From VRUE01 sp963753585 (GTDB lineage: Bacteria; Actinomycetota; Thermoleophilia; Solirubrobacterales; 70-9): a DNA stretch of 64,000 bases. The stretch covers positions 124,001 to 188,000 of the forward strand of contig CAVWCU010000002.1 of the NCBI GenBank assembly GCA_963753585.1, in the 5' to 3' direction. The translations under genes were made by a program, and so were the position numbers. The notes beneath the pieces were generated by a model that made no database searches, had not been told where the DNA came from, and saw only the letters and a program-made list of their open reading frames with translations. This document shows positions 1 through 7,493 of the stretch, in pieces. Each line of letters opens with the position of its first letter. The stretch's first letter is position 1.

Positions 1-617
1 GCCGAGAACTCCTCCGAGATCGGTTCGACGCCGATGTGCTGCCGCGACGGCGAGCAGTATCCGAGGGCGGAGCCAGCGATCTCCTCGACGGCGACGTTGT
101 AGCCGATCGACCGGCCGAAGTTCGCCAGCGGCTCGAACAGCCCCGCCAGGCTGTCGCCCTCGACCGGCGCAAGCGGAGGATCGAGATCGACCGGGCCGCC
201 GGGGAACTCCGGCAACGGGTCTACCTGCGAGCGGTCGAAGACCTTGACCAGGCGGAAGTAGGTCCGCGGTCGCTCGTCCGGGTTCGAGCCGGCTTCGCGC
301 CACTCGCGCAGCTTCTTCTTCGACGGCGGGCAGGGAGCCCAGATGCTGAGACCGCGCTCGCCCTTGCGGACGGCGTAGCCGAGGGCGAGCCAGCGGCGGA
401 AGCCGGCGACCCGCGTCGCGCCCGGCCGCTGGAAAGCGATTAGGAGCTGGTTGTGAAGGCTGTAGGAGTGGAAGTGGCGGCGGACGCGAAGCCAGCGCTG
501 CCACCCCTCGCTGGAGCGCAGCTGCTCGATGGCCTGCGCCATCAGCTTGCGCTCGGCGGCTCGCTTCTCGGCCCGCTCCTCGTCGCTGAGTGGGCGGCGG
601 CGTTTCCTCGATGCCAT
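1..617 (-). CDS. ArdC-like antirestriction / ssDNA-binding protein, 3' end cut by window edge
   Basis: The reading frame starts at ATG 617 and runs open off the left edge, giving 205 residues. A perfect Shine-Dalgarno (AAGGAGG) lies 7 bases upstream. After a basic, charged N-terminus (residues 1-35) comes the core typical of ArdC N-terminal domains: SYSLHNQLLI (51-60), then QRPGATRVAGF (63-73) and a VRKGERG loop (83-89). ArdC-family proteins bind single-stranded DNA and protect incoming plasmid or ICE DNA from restriction. The metalloprotease-like C-terminal half of many ArdC proteins would lie outside the window. The ParB-like gene at 2899-4419 supports a conjugative-element origin. Family assignment is by motif recognition only. 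Confidence 0.75.
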   Translation of the reverse strand, partial: MASRKRRRPLSDEERAEKRAAERKLMAQAIEQLRSSEGWQRWLRVRRHFHSYSLHNQLLIAFQRPGATRVAGFRRWLALGYAVRKGERGLSIWAPCPPSKKKLREWREAGSNPDERPRTYFRLVKVFDRSQVDPLPEFPGGPVDLDPPLAPVEGDSLAGLFEPLANFGRSIGYNVAVEEIAGSALGYCSPSRQHIGVEPISEEFS

Positions 618-749
618 GACGACCTCCTTGGCTTGGCCCGCCCCGCTGGCGGGCGATCGCCGACCCGACGCACGGCGGAGCCGTGCCAGCATCGGGAGGC
701 GTCGCACGGCCGCGGCAAGCTAGTGATGTGACTCGGTGGCTCGGCGCTG

Positions 750-1541
750 CTAGCGGCCGACGCGGCCGAGAAGCGTTCCGGCAGCGTCGACCGCGTAAAC
801 GATCACTGCTTCGCCGTCGGGGCCAATCTCGGCAACGACCTTGACGATCTCGTTTGCCGGGGCGAGGGCGCGGGCCTCGGCGATCAGCCCGCCGACATCC
901 AGCACTGGCTCCTCCGGCGAGTCGGCGTCCACCGTGAGGATTAGTTGGGGCTCGTCGCGGCCGGTCTTGATCTCGACCGCAACCTCAGTCTGCTTGTCGA
1001 CCGAGAAGGTTTCCTGTATCAGCGACTTGGCGAAGCGATAGACGTCGGCGCCGAGCTCCGACCAGAACCCGTTGGCGACGATTAGCCAGATCAACAGGAT
1101 CGTCTCGACCGCCGCCTTCTCGGAGCGCTCTGAGAGCGCGGCCTTGGATTCAAGGCGATCCCAGCCGCCAAGGGCTTCTTCGAGGCGAGCTCGCTCGACC
1201 ATGCGGGGGTTGAAGGAGATCTCAAGCTCGGGCTCGGGCTCGTCGTGCCCGGCAAGGGGTATCCGGGTAAAAGCGATGCTGACGCCGCCGATCGTCGGGA
1301 AGACCTCCTCGTCTAGCACTTCGATGTCCGAGCGGATCGCGTACTCGCCGTCGTCCAGACGCTCGAGGCGGTCGTTGAAGGCGCGGGCGATGGGTGGCCG
1401 GCGCGGGTCGTGGTTGTAGTTCATCAGGCGCTGCTCGGGCATGCCTGCCAAGAGCTGCTCGAGCTCGGCCTTGCTGAGGCGCTCGCCGTGGCGGTCGCGA
1501 TGGGTCGAGGCGATCACCTGCCCCTCGAGGATCTGGCCCAT
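750..1541 (-). CDS. Unknown protein with prohead-protease-like N-terminal half and a hydrophobic segment
   Basis: 263 residues. The first about 95 residues recall HK97-type prohead proteases (family S78): an opening GQVIASTHRDRHGE (7-20), then NYNHD (41-45) where those proteases carry the catalytic His, and GGVSIAF (85-91) where they carry the catalytic Ser. Both candidate residues, H44 and S88, are present. The rest is unlike a capsid protease: an acidic stretch, a hydrophobic segment (147-158) that could be one membrane span, and a C-terminal alpha/beta-looking region (185-263). No capsid, portal or terminase gene is nearby. It is divergent from the HEPN-like gene at 1598, with 56 bases between the starts. 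The ATG has no Shine-Dalgarno but has TAGCGT 6 bases upstream, suggesting a leaderless transcript. Function unknown; the protease relationship is inferred. Confidence 0.7.
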   Translation of the reverse strand: MGQILEGQVIASTHRDRHGERLSKAELEQLLAGMPEQRLMNYNHDPRRPPIARAFNDRLERLDDGEYAIRSDIEVLDEEVFPTIGGVSIAFTRIPLAGHDEPEPELEISFNPRMVERARLEEALGGWDRLESKAALSERSEKAAVETILLIWLIVANGFWSELGADVYRFAKSLIQETFSVDKQTEVAVEIKTGRDEPQLILTVDADSPEEPVLDVGGLIAEARALAPANEIVKVVAEIGPDGEAVIVYAVDAAGTLLGRVGR

Positions 1542-1547
1542 TCCCAG

Positions 1548-1590
1548 ACGCTATCGCCACGACCGAGCGCCCGGCTCACGGCCGTAAACT
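1548..1590. promoter_or_regulatory. Divergent leaderless-type promoter pair
   Basis: On the minus strand TAGCGT (1553-1548) sits 6 bases before ATG 1541. On the plus strand TAAACT (1585-1590) sits 7 bases before ATG 1598. Neither start has a Shine-Dalgarno. This spacing is what a -10 box of a leaderless mRNA shows, so the two genes probably share one compact control region of 56 bases. No convincing -35 box was recognised. Confidence 0.45.
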
Positions 1591-1597
1591 CGGGGCG

Positions 1598-2488
1598 ATG
1601 AGTGAAGAGCACCGGAAAGGCGAGGGCGAGGAGCTGCCAGCCTTCGCCGAGCTGCTGGCGGCGGGCGGCGAGGCAATCCGGCAGATGGCAGTAAGGGTCG
1701 GCGGCTGGATCTCCGAACACCGGGAGGGAATCGCCGAGGTGGCGGCGGGCCTTATGACGATCGCTCTGCTGCAGCCGCGGTTGGCCGAGCTGGAGCGGCG
1801 CTGGGGCAACTCTGAGTGGGCCTACCTGATCGAGCGCCTCGACTTTGTTAATGCGATGGCGCTAGTGATCCTCCTCGACGAGTCGATTGATGGCGAGATC
1901 GACGGAGCTGTCCTTGACTTCATGGAGGAAGCCCTGCGTGACCCGACCTTTATCGCTGCGTGCCGCGAGGGTCTCGGCGCCGTCCCGCTCAGTTCCCCCC
2001 AGCGCAGGCAACTTGAGGCGGGCCTCGCTCATGTGCGTGAGGGCGATTACGAGCTTGCGGTGCCGCTGATGATCGTTGCCCTTGAGGGCGCCTTCACCGC
2101 CGAGGCCGAGCGGCGTGAGCTGGTGCGCCGGGTAAAGACGAAGATCGCCTACACCGAGGCGAGCGGCAAGCACGGCAACGTCGGCAGCGCCGAGGAGGTC
2201 TTCAAACTGTTGGGTCTCGAGGAGGACTTGCTCGCCTTCCTACGTCGCCAGGTATACGGCAGTCGTGGTAACGCATTCCGACATGGCGTCGCCGTCGATA
2301 GCTTTCGGCTGAAAGCGTTGACCCTGACCGTGGCGCTCGTTGCCTACCTCGACCTGATGAACGAGAAGGATGGCACGCTTCTGGTCGAGGCTTTCGGCCG
2401 CCAAGGTGGCGCCCAGGGCATCGTCGCGAAGCTGCTCGAATCTCAACTACCCCCCGCCGTCTCACCACTAGCGCCAGTGAGCGCTTGA
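1598..2488 (+). CDS. Hypothetical protein with HEPN-like R-x5-H motif
   Basis: 296 residues, mostly helical by composition. The C-terminal half resembles a widespread group of HEPN-type hypothetical proteins: a helix ending LMIVALEGAF (157-166), a spacer, then SRGNAFRHGVA (222-232) with R223, N225 and H229 in the R-x(4-6)-H arrangement of HEPN ribonucleases, followed by a hydrophobic helix (240-252). HEPN proteins are common RNase toxins and abortive-infection effectors; applying that role here is inference. It is divergent from the prohead-protease-like gene at 750-1541 and its last 21 bases overlap the 3' end of the convergent small gene at 2468-2749. The ATG has TAAACT 7 bases upstream and no Shine-Dalgarno. 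Confidence 0.65.
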   Translation: MSEEHRKGEGEELPAFAELLAAGGEAIRQMAVRVGGWISEHREGIAEVAAGLMTIALLQPRLAELERRWGNSEWAYLIERLDFVNAMALVILLDESIDGEIDGAVLDFMEEALRDPTFIAACREGLGAVPLSSPQRRQLEAGLAHVREGDYELAVPLMIVALEGAFTAEAERRELVRRVKTKIAYTEASGKHGNVGSAEEVFKLLGLEEDLLAFLRRQVYGSRGNAFRHGVAVDSFRLKALTLTVALVAYLDLMNEKDGTLLVEAFGRQGGAQGIVAKLLESQLPPAVSPLAPVSA

Positions 2489-2749
2489 GCCGTACCCGCC
2501 CAGCTCGTGACTGCGAACACTCGCGGCGTCGCCGCCACGCGCCATGTCGACGCCGACCGCTAGAGCTTCGCGCCGCCGATCTGCTCGACTCGTTCGCTTC
2601 ACCTTGCGGAGTCGCTTGATCTCGCGGTCGGCCTCCTCGAACGTCTCGGGATAGGCGAAGGTCTGACCCCGGCCGAGCGCGAGGTCGCGCAGGTAGCTGA
2701 TCTGTTTGCGGGTTGGCGGGTTGCTGGGATGTGGCTGTGGATTGGTCAT
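2468..2749 (-). CDS. Small plasmid/ICE-type protein, possibly DUF3072-like
   Basis: 93 residues from ATG 2749. A longer frame exists upstream, but its extra 27 residues are a Pro/Ala/Arg run from a palindromic GC-rich stretch, so the internal ATG was preferred. The core, TRKQISYLRDLALGRG (residues 12-27) then YPETFEEADREIKRLR (30-45), matches short actinobacterial proteins in which a KQ..YL...A helix is followed by an EA...I..L helix, as in DUF3072. Such proteins often accompany ArdC and ParB-like genes on mobile elements. Function is unknown. The start codon lies in the left arm of an inverted repeat (2733-2747 / 2825-2839). No Shine-Dalgarno was seen. Confidence 0.5.
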   Translation of the reverse strand: MTNPQPHPSNPPTRKQISYLRDLALGRGQTFAYPETFEEADREIKRLRKVKRTSRADRRREALAVGVDMARGGDAASVRSHELGGYGSSAHWR

Positions 2750-2839
2750 GGCCCAGCCAGAGCGGGCCGGGGGAGGTTCGGGCGAAGCCCGGGCTGGAGG
2801 AGGTCTGCTAGGCGTCCGGGCCGGGACCAATCCACAGCC
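2733..2839. repeat. Inverted repeat around the start of the small gene
   Basis: Fifteen bases (2733-2747) recur as a perfect reverse complement at 2825-2839, with GC-rich palindromic sequence between them. The left arm includes the first codons and part of the ATG of the 2468-2749 gene. A hairpin here would place the start codon in a stem, so it could regulate translation or be a leftover palindromic element. Confidence 0.5.
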
Positions 2840-2859
2840 GCGGCCCGGAGCACCGACCT

Positions 2860-2890
2860 GGGGAAGGGCCCAACCTGCGGACCCTTCCCC
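2860..2890 (-). terminator. Hairpin after the ParB-like gene
   Basis: GGGGAAGGG (2860-2868) pairs perfectly with CCCTTCCCC (2882-2890), loop 13, directly downstream of the ParB-like stop at 2899. There is no U-tract, so intrinsic termination is only likely, not certain. Confidence 0.45.
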
Positions 2891-2898
2891 GGATGCGG

Positions 2899-4419
2899 CT
2901 AGTTGCTCCCCTTGCGGCGCTGGCGCCGCGGACGCACCGATTTGATGTCGGCGGAGAGCAGCTTTTCCACCTCAGCGGAAGCGCGGAGGCCACCACGCAC
3001 CCGCTTTGACTGGGGCAGCTCGTTCTCGTCGGCCAGCAGCGAAGCAACCATCGCGTCACCGACGATCTCGGCGACCTCGTTGACCGAGCTGGCGTCGTTG
3101 ACCCGTTTGACGAGATAGGCCGTGGACTGCTCGGCGTCGGCGTAGCTGACCTTCTCTTTCGTCTTGCCGGTCGTCTTGAGCTGTTTGACCTCTACCTCCT
3201 GCAACTGCGAGGTGACAAGCCGTAGACCCCGCGCCGCGAGGGTCGGGTTGTCGGTGATGAGGGCGATTGCCATCGCCTTGACCCTGGCGAGCGCGAACTG
3301 CTTGCGGCTGGCGCTGCCGCGACGCTTGAGCAAGTTGCCGCCGACGGTTCCGTTCCAGGTCCGTGCGGCCGCTGCTTTCTCCTGCCGCTCCTTGTAGGCG
3401 GCCTTCCGCTCATCTTTCTTCTGCTCGGGAGTGAGCGGCTCGCGGCCCTCGGACTGAGCGCGCCATTCCTCGTCCCGCTTCTTCCTTTCCGCCTCCTCCT
3501 TCACGATTCGCTCGACCAGGCGCTCGGCCAGGTCGGCGGCGAACTCGGCGTCGGTGATGAATGCGACCGTCGAGGTCCATTCGCCGTGGTCGACTTCGTG
3601 CTCGACCAGGCAGCCGGCGGCGCGCGCCGCGTCGATCTCGGCTTCACCGAACCTCAGCGTCGGATTGTCGGTGTGGGTGTAGGGCCTCGCGGCCAGGTGG
3701 CGGTCGCCGAGGTCGCGGCGCTTCTTCTCGTCGGCGATGACGTCGCTGAGACGAACTGCGCCGGGGTCGATCATCGTCGGCTTGTCCTCGAAGCGCGCCT
3801 GGGCGACGGCCTCGAACAGGTCGCCGAAGTTGACGACGAACTCGCGGCCTTTGACCTTGCGGCGCTTCGCCAGCTCGCAGATGCACTCGGCGATCCGCGG
3901 CGAGACTTTGGCGATGCCGCGCAGGTCGCGCTCAGCCTCGACCGGGACGTGGCCCTCGGCGATGTAGACCTGGACTCCCTCGGGGAGTTTCAGCAGCCGG
4001 AGGTGCTGGCTGACCCAGGTATCGGAGACGTCCAGCTCCTCGGCGATCTTCTTGTTGGTGGTCAGGTTGAGCTCGGCGGCCAGCTCCGTGAGGCCGCGGG
4101 CGGTGTCGATTGGGTCGAGGTCCTCGCGGTGGAGGTTCTCGGCCAGCGCTGCCGCGCGAGCGTTGCCGTTCCTGCGAACGTGGACCGGCACCTTCTTGAT
4201 GCCGGCCAGCTTCGCCGCCTCCAGGCGCCGGTGCCCGGCGATCACCGCGAACTTGCCACCCTCGATGGGCCGGACGGTGAGCGGCTGCACCACGTCGGTC
4301 TTGCCGAGGCTGCCGGCGAGCCGAGCGAGCGCGTCGGGGTCCATGTGGGTGCGAGGGTTGAAGCCCTCGACCACCTCGATCTTGTCGACCTCGAGTAGAG
4401 GGGTCGCTAGGTCACTCAT
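2899..4419 (-). CDS. ParB/Spo0J-like partition protein of mobile-element type
   Basis: 506 residues from ATG 4419, chosen because AAGGAG lies 6 bases upstream; an upstream in-frame start at 4479 lacks one. The N-terminal ParB/Srx fold shows AGHRRLEAAKLAG (61-73) and ENLHREDLDPIDTARG (94-109), where chromosomal ParB has the GERR and ENLQR-type CTP-binding motifs. A helix-turn-helix follows (about 121-142, KIAEELDVSDTWVSQHL). The remaining 350 residues are long, charged and coiled-coil-rich, unlike chromosomal ParB of about 300 residues. No ParA is in view. The likely role is DNA binding in partition or regulation of an integrated plasmid or ICE. The family is confident; the specific role is not. 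Confidence 0.85.
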   Translation of the reverse strand: MSDLATPLLEVDKIEVVEGFNPRTHMDPDALARLAGSLGKTDVVQPLTVRPIEGGKFAVIAGHRRLEAAKLAGIKKVPVHVRRNGNARAAALAENLHREDLDPIDTARGLTELAAELNLTTNKKIAEELDVSDTWVSQHLRLLKLPEGVQVYIAEGHVPVEAERDLRGIAKVSPRIAECICELAKRRKVKGREFVVNFGDLFEAVAQARFEDKPTMIDPGAVRLSDVIADEKKRRDLGDRHLAARPYTHTDNPTLRFGEAEIDAARAAGCLVEHEVDHGEWTSTVAFITDAEFAADLAERLVERIVKEEAERKKRDEEWRAQSEGREPLTPEQKKDERKAAYKERQEKAAAARTWNGTVGGNLLKRRGSASRKQFALARVKAMAIALITDNPTLAARGLRLVTSQLQEVEVKQLKTTGKTKEKVSYADAEQSTAYLVKRVNDASSVNEVAEIVGDAMVASLLADENELPQSKRVRGGLRASAEVEKLLSADIKSVRPRRQRRKGSN

Positions 4420-4450
4420 GGGGTGCTCCTTTGTCCTTGCTTCCGCCCGA

Positions 4451-4511
4451 TGCGGGAGCCGGTGCCCCCGCCCCCGCACGCGGAGCGTGCGACCATGCGG
4501 GGCGCCGGCTA
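4451..4511. repeat. Imperfect GC-rich palindrome between the small gene and the ParB-like gene
   Basis: AGCCGGTGCCCCCGC and GCGGGGCGCCGGCT form the outer stem with one bulge. Inside it GCACGC and GCGTGC form a second stem. The right arm covers the stop codon of the 4509-4802 gene. It may terminate or attenuate transcription into the ParB-like gene. Confidence 0.4.
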
Positions 4512-4802
4512 AGCGAGGGCGGCCAGCTCGAAAGCCCGCTCAGTCGCCTCGCGGCTCATCGGGCAAGCGCCGAGTCGCTCGGCCTGTCGTCGGTAGTCGA
4601 CGAGTAGCACCGCCAGCTCCACCTTGGACTCGAATCCCGACTCGACGAAGTAGCGACGACCGTGGCCGTCGCCCGGATAGTCGTAGACGAAGACCTCGCC
4701 CTCGATGCGGCGGCCGACCAGGACACGCGCCTCGTCGGAGACGGTGTAGTGGCCGAGGACATTGAGCTGCGCCGGATCGGACTGAACTGCGGTGGCGCTC
4801 AT
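4509..4802 (-). CDS. Small hypothetical protein
   Basis: 97 residues, ATG 4802 with AGGAGG 7 bases upstream. Not recognised. The sequence (LNVLGHYTVSDEARVLVGRR, then a VYDYP segment and a C-terminal helix) looks like a small soluble alpha/beta protein. It is 89 bases upstream of the ParB-like gene on the same strand and probably belongs to the same mobile-element operon. The strong Shine-Dalgarno and clean frame support it as a real gene. Confidence 0.6.
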   Translation of the reverse strand: MSATAVQSDPAQLNVLGHYTVSDEARVLVGRRIEGEVFVYDYPGDGHGRRYFVESGFESKVELAVLLVDYRRQAERLGACPMSREATERAFELAALA

Positions 4803-5174
4803 CGCGCACCTCCTGGGCTCGTTGACGGAAGACGTCGAGCCGTCGGGCAGCGGATCAGGCGGCGCGGAACCCGAGCGTCAGCGAGGGCGCGTCAGCGAGG
4901 CCCGCTCCGCGGGCCTTGTAGCGGCGCCGGCCGCTGCCAGGCTCAGGGCGACTTCCATCAGCGAGCCCAAGGCGGGTCAGCATCGGCACTTGCTGGGTAC
5001 CCGCGAAGGAAGCTGACGCCGGAGGCATCACGCCGCCCGGACAGGCCGCCGAAGGAGGGGACTAGGCGCAGCTTCCAGAGTTGGGCAGTTTCCCCCCGGG
5101 GGGGCGATGATCTCTAGCGAGGGGATCCAGAGGCACCAGCGGTTTGCCTTTTGGGGCCGGAGTACCATCGGTGC
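4803..5174. other. Intergenic region of 372 bases
   Basis: No gene supported. It holds a hairpin with AGGCCCGC / GCGGGCCT arms (about 4899-4917), the Shine-Dalgarno of the 4509-4802 gene at its left edge, a run CCCCCCGGGGGGG around 5093-5105, and at the right edge TACCAT (5163-5168), 6 bases before the kinase ATG. Confidence 0.5.
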
Positions 5175-6017
5175 ATGGACGGGTGTCTCTACGATTTCGA
5201 GGGGCTCTTGGGTGAGGGTGGGATGGCCCGCGTCCATCTCGGCATCCATCGCGAGAGCGGCCGGGAAGCCGCGATCAAGGTGCCGAAGAACGGCCCGCTG
5301 GGGGCACCGCGATTTCTGCGCGAGATCGACGTCCTGCAGCGGCTCGACCATCCGCACGTAATGCCGATCTTGGAGATTGACCGGCGCCGCCGCTGGTACG
5401 CGATGCCGCTTGCCGACTACTCGCTGGCCGACCTGCACCAGCGCAACCCCTTCGACTGCGAGCAGCTGCGCGTGGCGCTCAGTTCGCTCACCGGCGCACT
5501 GATGCACAGCCACGCCTACGGCTTCGTTCATCGCGACGTCTCGCCGGTGAATCTGATGCGCCTGGGCAACGGACACTGGGTCCTCTCTGACTACGGCCTG
5601 GTGAAGGCAAGCGGCCTCGACGAGATCAAGACCTCGCCGAATGCCACCTTTGGGACCCCCCGTTTCTCGTCTCCCGAGGTCCATCTGAACCCGGCTGGCG
5701 CAACGGCGGCGGCCGATGCATGGTCGGTCGGGGCGTTGGCGTCCTGGTTTACCGGGATCGGGGTGATGGCGGGAGATGACTCCCAGTTCGGAGCGTTCTT
5801 CTCACCGCTGATCGACGGGACGATCAGGATCGACCCTGCCAGCCGCTGGACGATGGGGCAGATCGCCTCCCATCTGAACGCCAAACTGCCCGCGCCAGTT
5901 CGGGTTCCGGTTCTGGCAGCTACCGCTGCCCCGGATCAGTGCGTCCGTTGCGGCGCCCGAGCAGGACACGATGCTTCTTGCCGCTGCCTTGGCTGCGGCT
6001 TCATCGACTTCGACTGA
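5175..6017 (+). CDS. Serine/threonine protein kinase with C-terminal zinc ribbon
   Basis: 280 residues from ATG 5175; TACCAT 6 bases upstream suggests a leaderless transcript. A TTG at 5151 is in frame but adds only 8 residues. Kinase motifs are complete: glycine loop GEGGMARV (13-20), AAIK with K35, E50 in the alphaC helix, HRDVSPVN (119-126) with catalytic D121 and N126, and DYG (139-141) in place of DFG. The activation segment ends GTPRFSSPE (160-168). The HRD loop carries Ser where most Ser/Thr kinases have Lys. Residues 254-280 hold five cysteines in a CVRC...CRCLGC arrangement, a probable zinc ribbon. There is no membrane span, unlike PknB-type sensors. It is tail-to-tail with the 6031-7155 gene, 13 bases apart, so they may form a module. 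Confidence 0.85.
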   Translation: MDGCLYDFEGLLGEGGMARVHLGIHRESGREAAIKVPKNGPLGAPRFLREIDVLQRLDHPHVMPILEIDRRRRWYAMPLADYSLADLHQRNPFDCEQLRVALSSLTGALMHSHAYGFVHRDVSPVNLMRLGNGHWVLSDYGLVKASGLDEIKTSPNATFGTPRFSSPEVHLNPAGATAAADAWSVGALASWFTGIGVMAGDDSQFGAFFSPLIDGTIRIDPASRWTMGQIASHLNAKLPAPVRVPVLAATAAPDQCVRCGARAGHDASCRCLGCGFIDFD

Positions 6018-6030
6018 GCCGCCTCGCGAG

Positions 6031-7155
6031 TCAAGAGTTGCGAACCCGGGTCGGTACACCGTCCACCCTCGATACCAAGGGATTGGTGTCAAGGCGGTCG
6101 GAGAGGCTGAACAGCCCATACGTGAGCCCGATCCCGTTCGCCGCCGCCATCCCAGCGGCACCGGGCGGGCCAAGACCGAGCAGTACCACCGCGGGAGCGG
6201 CGAACTTCAAGCTCTTCACGTACCTCCTTCCCCACTTCATGTTTTTGTCGTAGTTCCCGCAGAGATCCTCCAGCAGGGTCTCGAGGTTCGCCTCGTTCGG
6301 CACGTGGCTCGCGAGGATTTCCCGGACTTGATTTGCCGATTGCCCCGTCCTGACCACGGCGCCCACGGCCCACTTGTCGATTCCCGAACGTATCGTCAAG
6401 CTGTCGAACCCCTCGTCGGCGCTGAAGTCGACGGCGGCCTCGATTAGGCGCTCCGTCCCGACAAGAGCAAGGATCTTCGAGGCCGCACTCCTGAGCAAGC
6501 GCAGTGCGAATCTCACCCGCCTGCCGACCGACCGCGCGATTGTCTCCAGCGCCCCGAAACCGCCGATGGTGCTGATCAGGTCAGTTACGCCGAGCGTCAG
6601 GAGGCCAACGCAGCAGGGGCCGGCAACCGAGGTTCCGCTCTCCAACAGGCGGTCGATCGCCACGTCGGCCTTTTCGTCCGCATGCGGCGGCCACGGCGCC
6701 GAGCCGCGCATGACCTCGCCCTCGGGAAAGAGACCGTCGGCGTCTTCCAGCAGCGCCTGTACCGACTCCCATTCAGAGCGATCCGGGACCGCCAGCTCGA
6801 CCAGCGACGGAACCGTGACGCCTCTGGAGCGGGCGCGCTCCTTCTCCTCCTCGGCCGCGTCGAGCACGTCCGCGGCGACTGCGGCGTCGATCGCCGCGGC
6901 GGCTGCCGCGACGGTCTCGTGGTCAGGGTCGCCACCCTCGCCAGACGGCTCCATGCCCTCACCGGACTCGAAGCCGTTGCCCGGAAGTCGTTCGGAGAGC
7001 GCACTCGTGAGTTCGTCCGATTTCCGGACGAGAGCCTCCAATGCCCTTTCCGAATCGCCCTCGAGATCCACCCGCAGGCGATCGTCGGACCCCTCGTAGA
7101 GCGCCCGCGCGGCGCTACGGTACTCACTCCAAAGCTGACGTACCTGTTGATCCAA
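6031..7155 (-). CDS. Hypothetical protein with hydrophobic, possibly membrane-inserting segments
   Basis: 374 residues from a TTG start at 7155; no better start or Shine-Dalgarno was seen, so the start is uncertain. The N-terminal half (1-170) is acidic and helical with an alanine-rich stretch (about 82-100). Hydrophobic glycine/alanine-rich segments at about 175-205 and 318-350 could insert in a membrane or pack as a helical bundle, with charged helices between. No family recognised. It sits tail-to-tail with the Ser/Thr kinase at 5175-6017 inside the putative island. A kinase substrate or effector role is a guess from context only. Confidence 0.6.
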   Translation of the reverse strand: MDQQVRQLWSEYRSAARALYEGSDDRLRVDLEGDSERALEALVRKSDELTSALSERLPGNGFESGEGMEPSGEGGDPDHETVAAAAAAIDAAVAADVLDAAEEEKERARSRGVTVPSLVELAVPDRSEWESVQALLEDADGLFPEGEVMRGSAPWPPHADEKADVAIDRLLESGTSVAGPCCVGLLTLGVTDLISTIGGFGALETIARSVGRRVRFALRLLRSAASKILALVGTERLIEAAVDFSADEGFDSLTIRSGIDKWAVGAVVRTGQSANQVREILASHVPNEANLETLLEDLCGNYDKNMKWGRRYVKSLKFAAPAVVLLGLGPPGAAGMAAANGIGLTYGLFSLSDRLDTNPLVSRVDGVPTRVRNS

Positions 7156-7381
7156 TTGGGCCTCTCGCTCCGCCTTGGCACCATTACTCGGCTAGAGCAA
7201 AACTAGTCAGAGCGATCAGCATAACTGTAAGCCGTCCAGCCAATGACGAAGCGGCGAGTCTTCTACGAAGATTCTCGATCTTCCCCGATTCGGCCATTGG
7301 CGGGGCGGCACATAGGAGCAGGTGCCCTTCGCTCGCTTCCAATGACGTAGAGGGCAACGGAGTTGTCCGACAAGCGCCGAG

Positions 7382-7430
7382 CTCCACCGCCAGGACTCGA
7401 AACTGGAATCGCCGGTTTTGGAGGCGGTGC
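7382..7430 (-). pseudogene. tRNA-Trp-like 3' half (possible attachment-site remnant)
   Basis: On the minus strand this reads CTCCAAA (anticodon loop with CCA anticodon), the 3' anticodon strand ACCGG, a 5-nt variable loop, a T arm with TTCGAGT loop (one mismatched pair), and a 7-nt acceptor strand followed by G, the discriminator expected of tRNA-Trp. The 5' half does not pair: the D arm, the anticodon 5' strand and the acceptor 5' strand are all degenerate. It is therefore a fragment rather than a working gene. 3' halves of tRNAs are the usual duplicated core left by integrase-mediated insertion. Confidence 0.5.
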
Positions 7431-7471
7431 ATCGCCAGGCGCGAGCCAGTCAATGCACCACAAGCGTCGAA

Positions 7472-7493
7472 CTTAGTACCCGCTTAGTACCCG
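7472..7493. repeat. Perfect tandem 11-bp repeat
   Basis: CTTAGTACCCG occurs twice in immediate succession (7472-7482 and 7483-7493), between the tRNA-Trp-like fragment and the initiator tRNA. It could be an integrase arm-type site or a small duplication. Confidence 0.6.

Noticed and set aside
750..1541. Prophage structural gene cluster
   Set aside because: Only a prohead-protease-like signature exists; there is no terminase, portal, capsid or tail gene within reach.
5028..5684. Minus-strand frame of 218 codons
   Set aside because: It is antisense to the kinase N-terminus, whose motifs are complete.
7184..7453. Minus-strand frame of 89 codons upstream of the island protein
   Set aside because: It covers the tRNA-Trp-like fragment and has no Shine-Dalgarno, leaderless box or recognisable domain.
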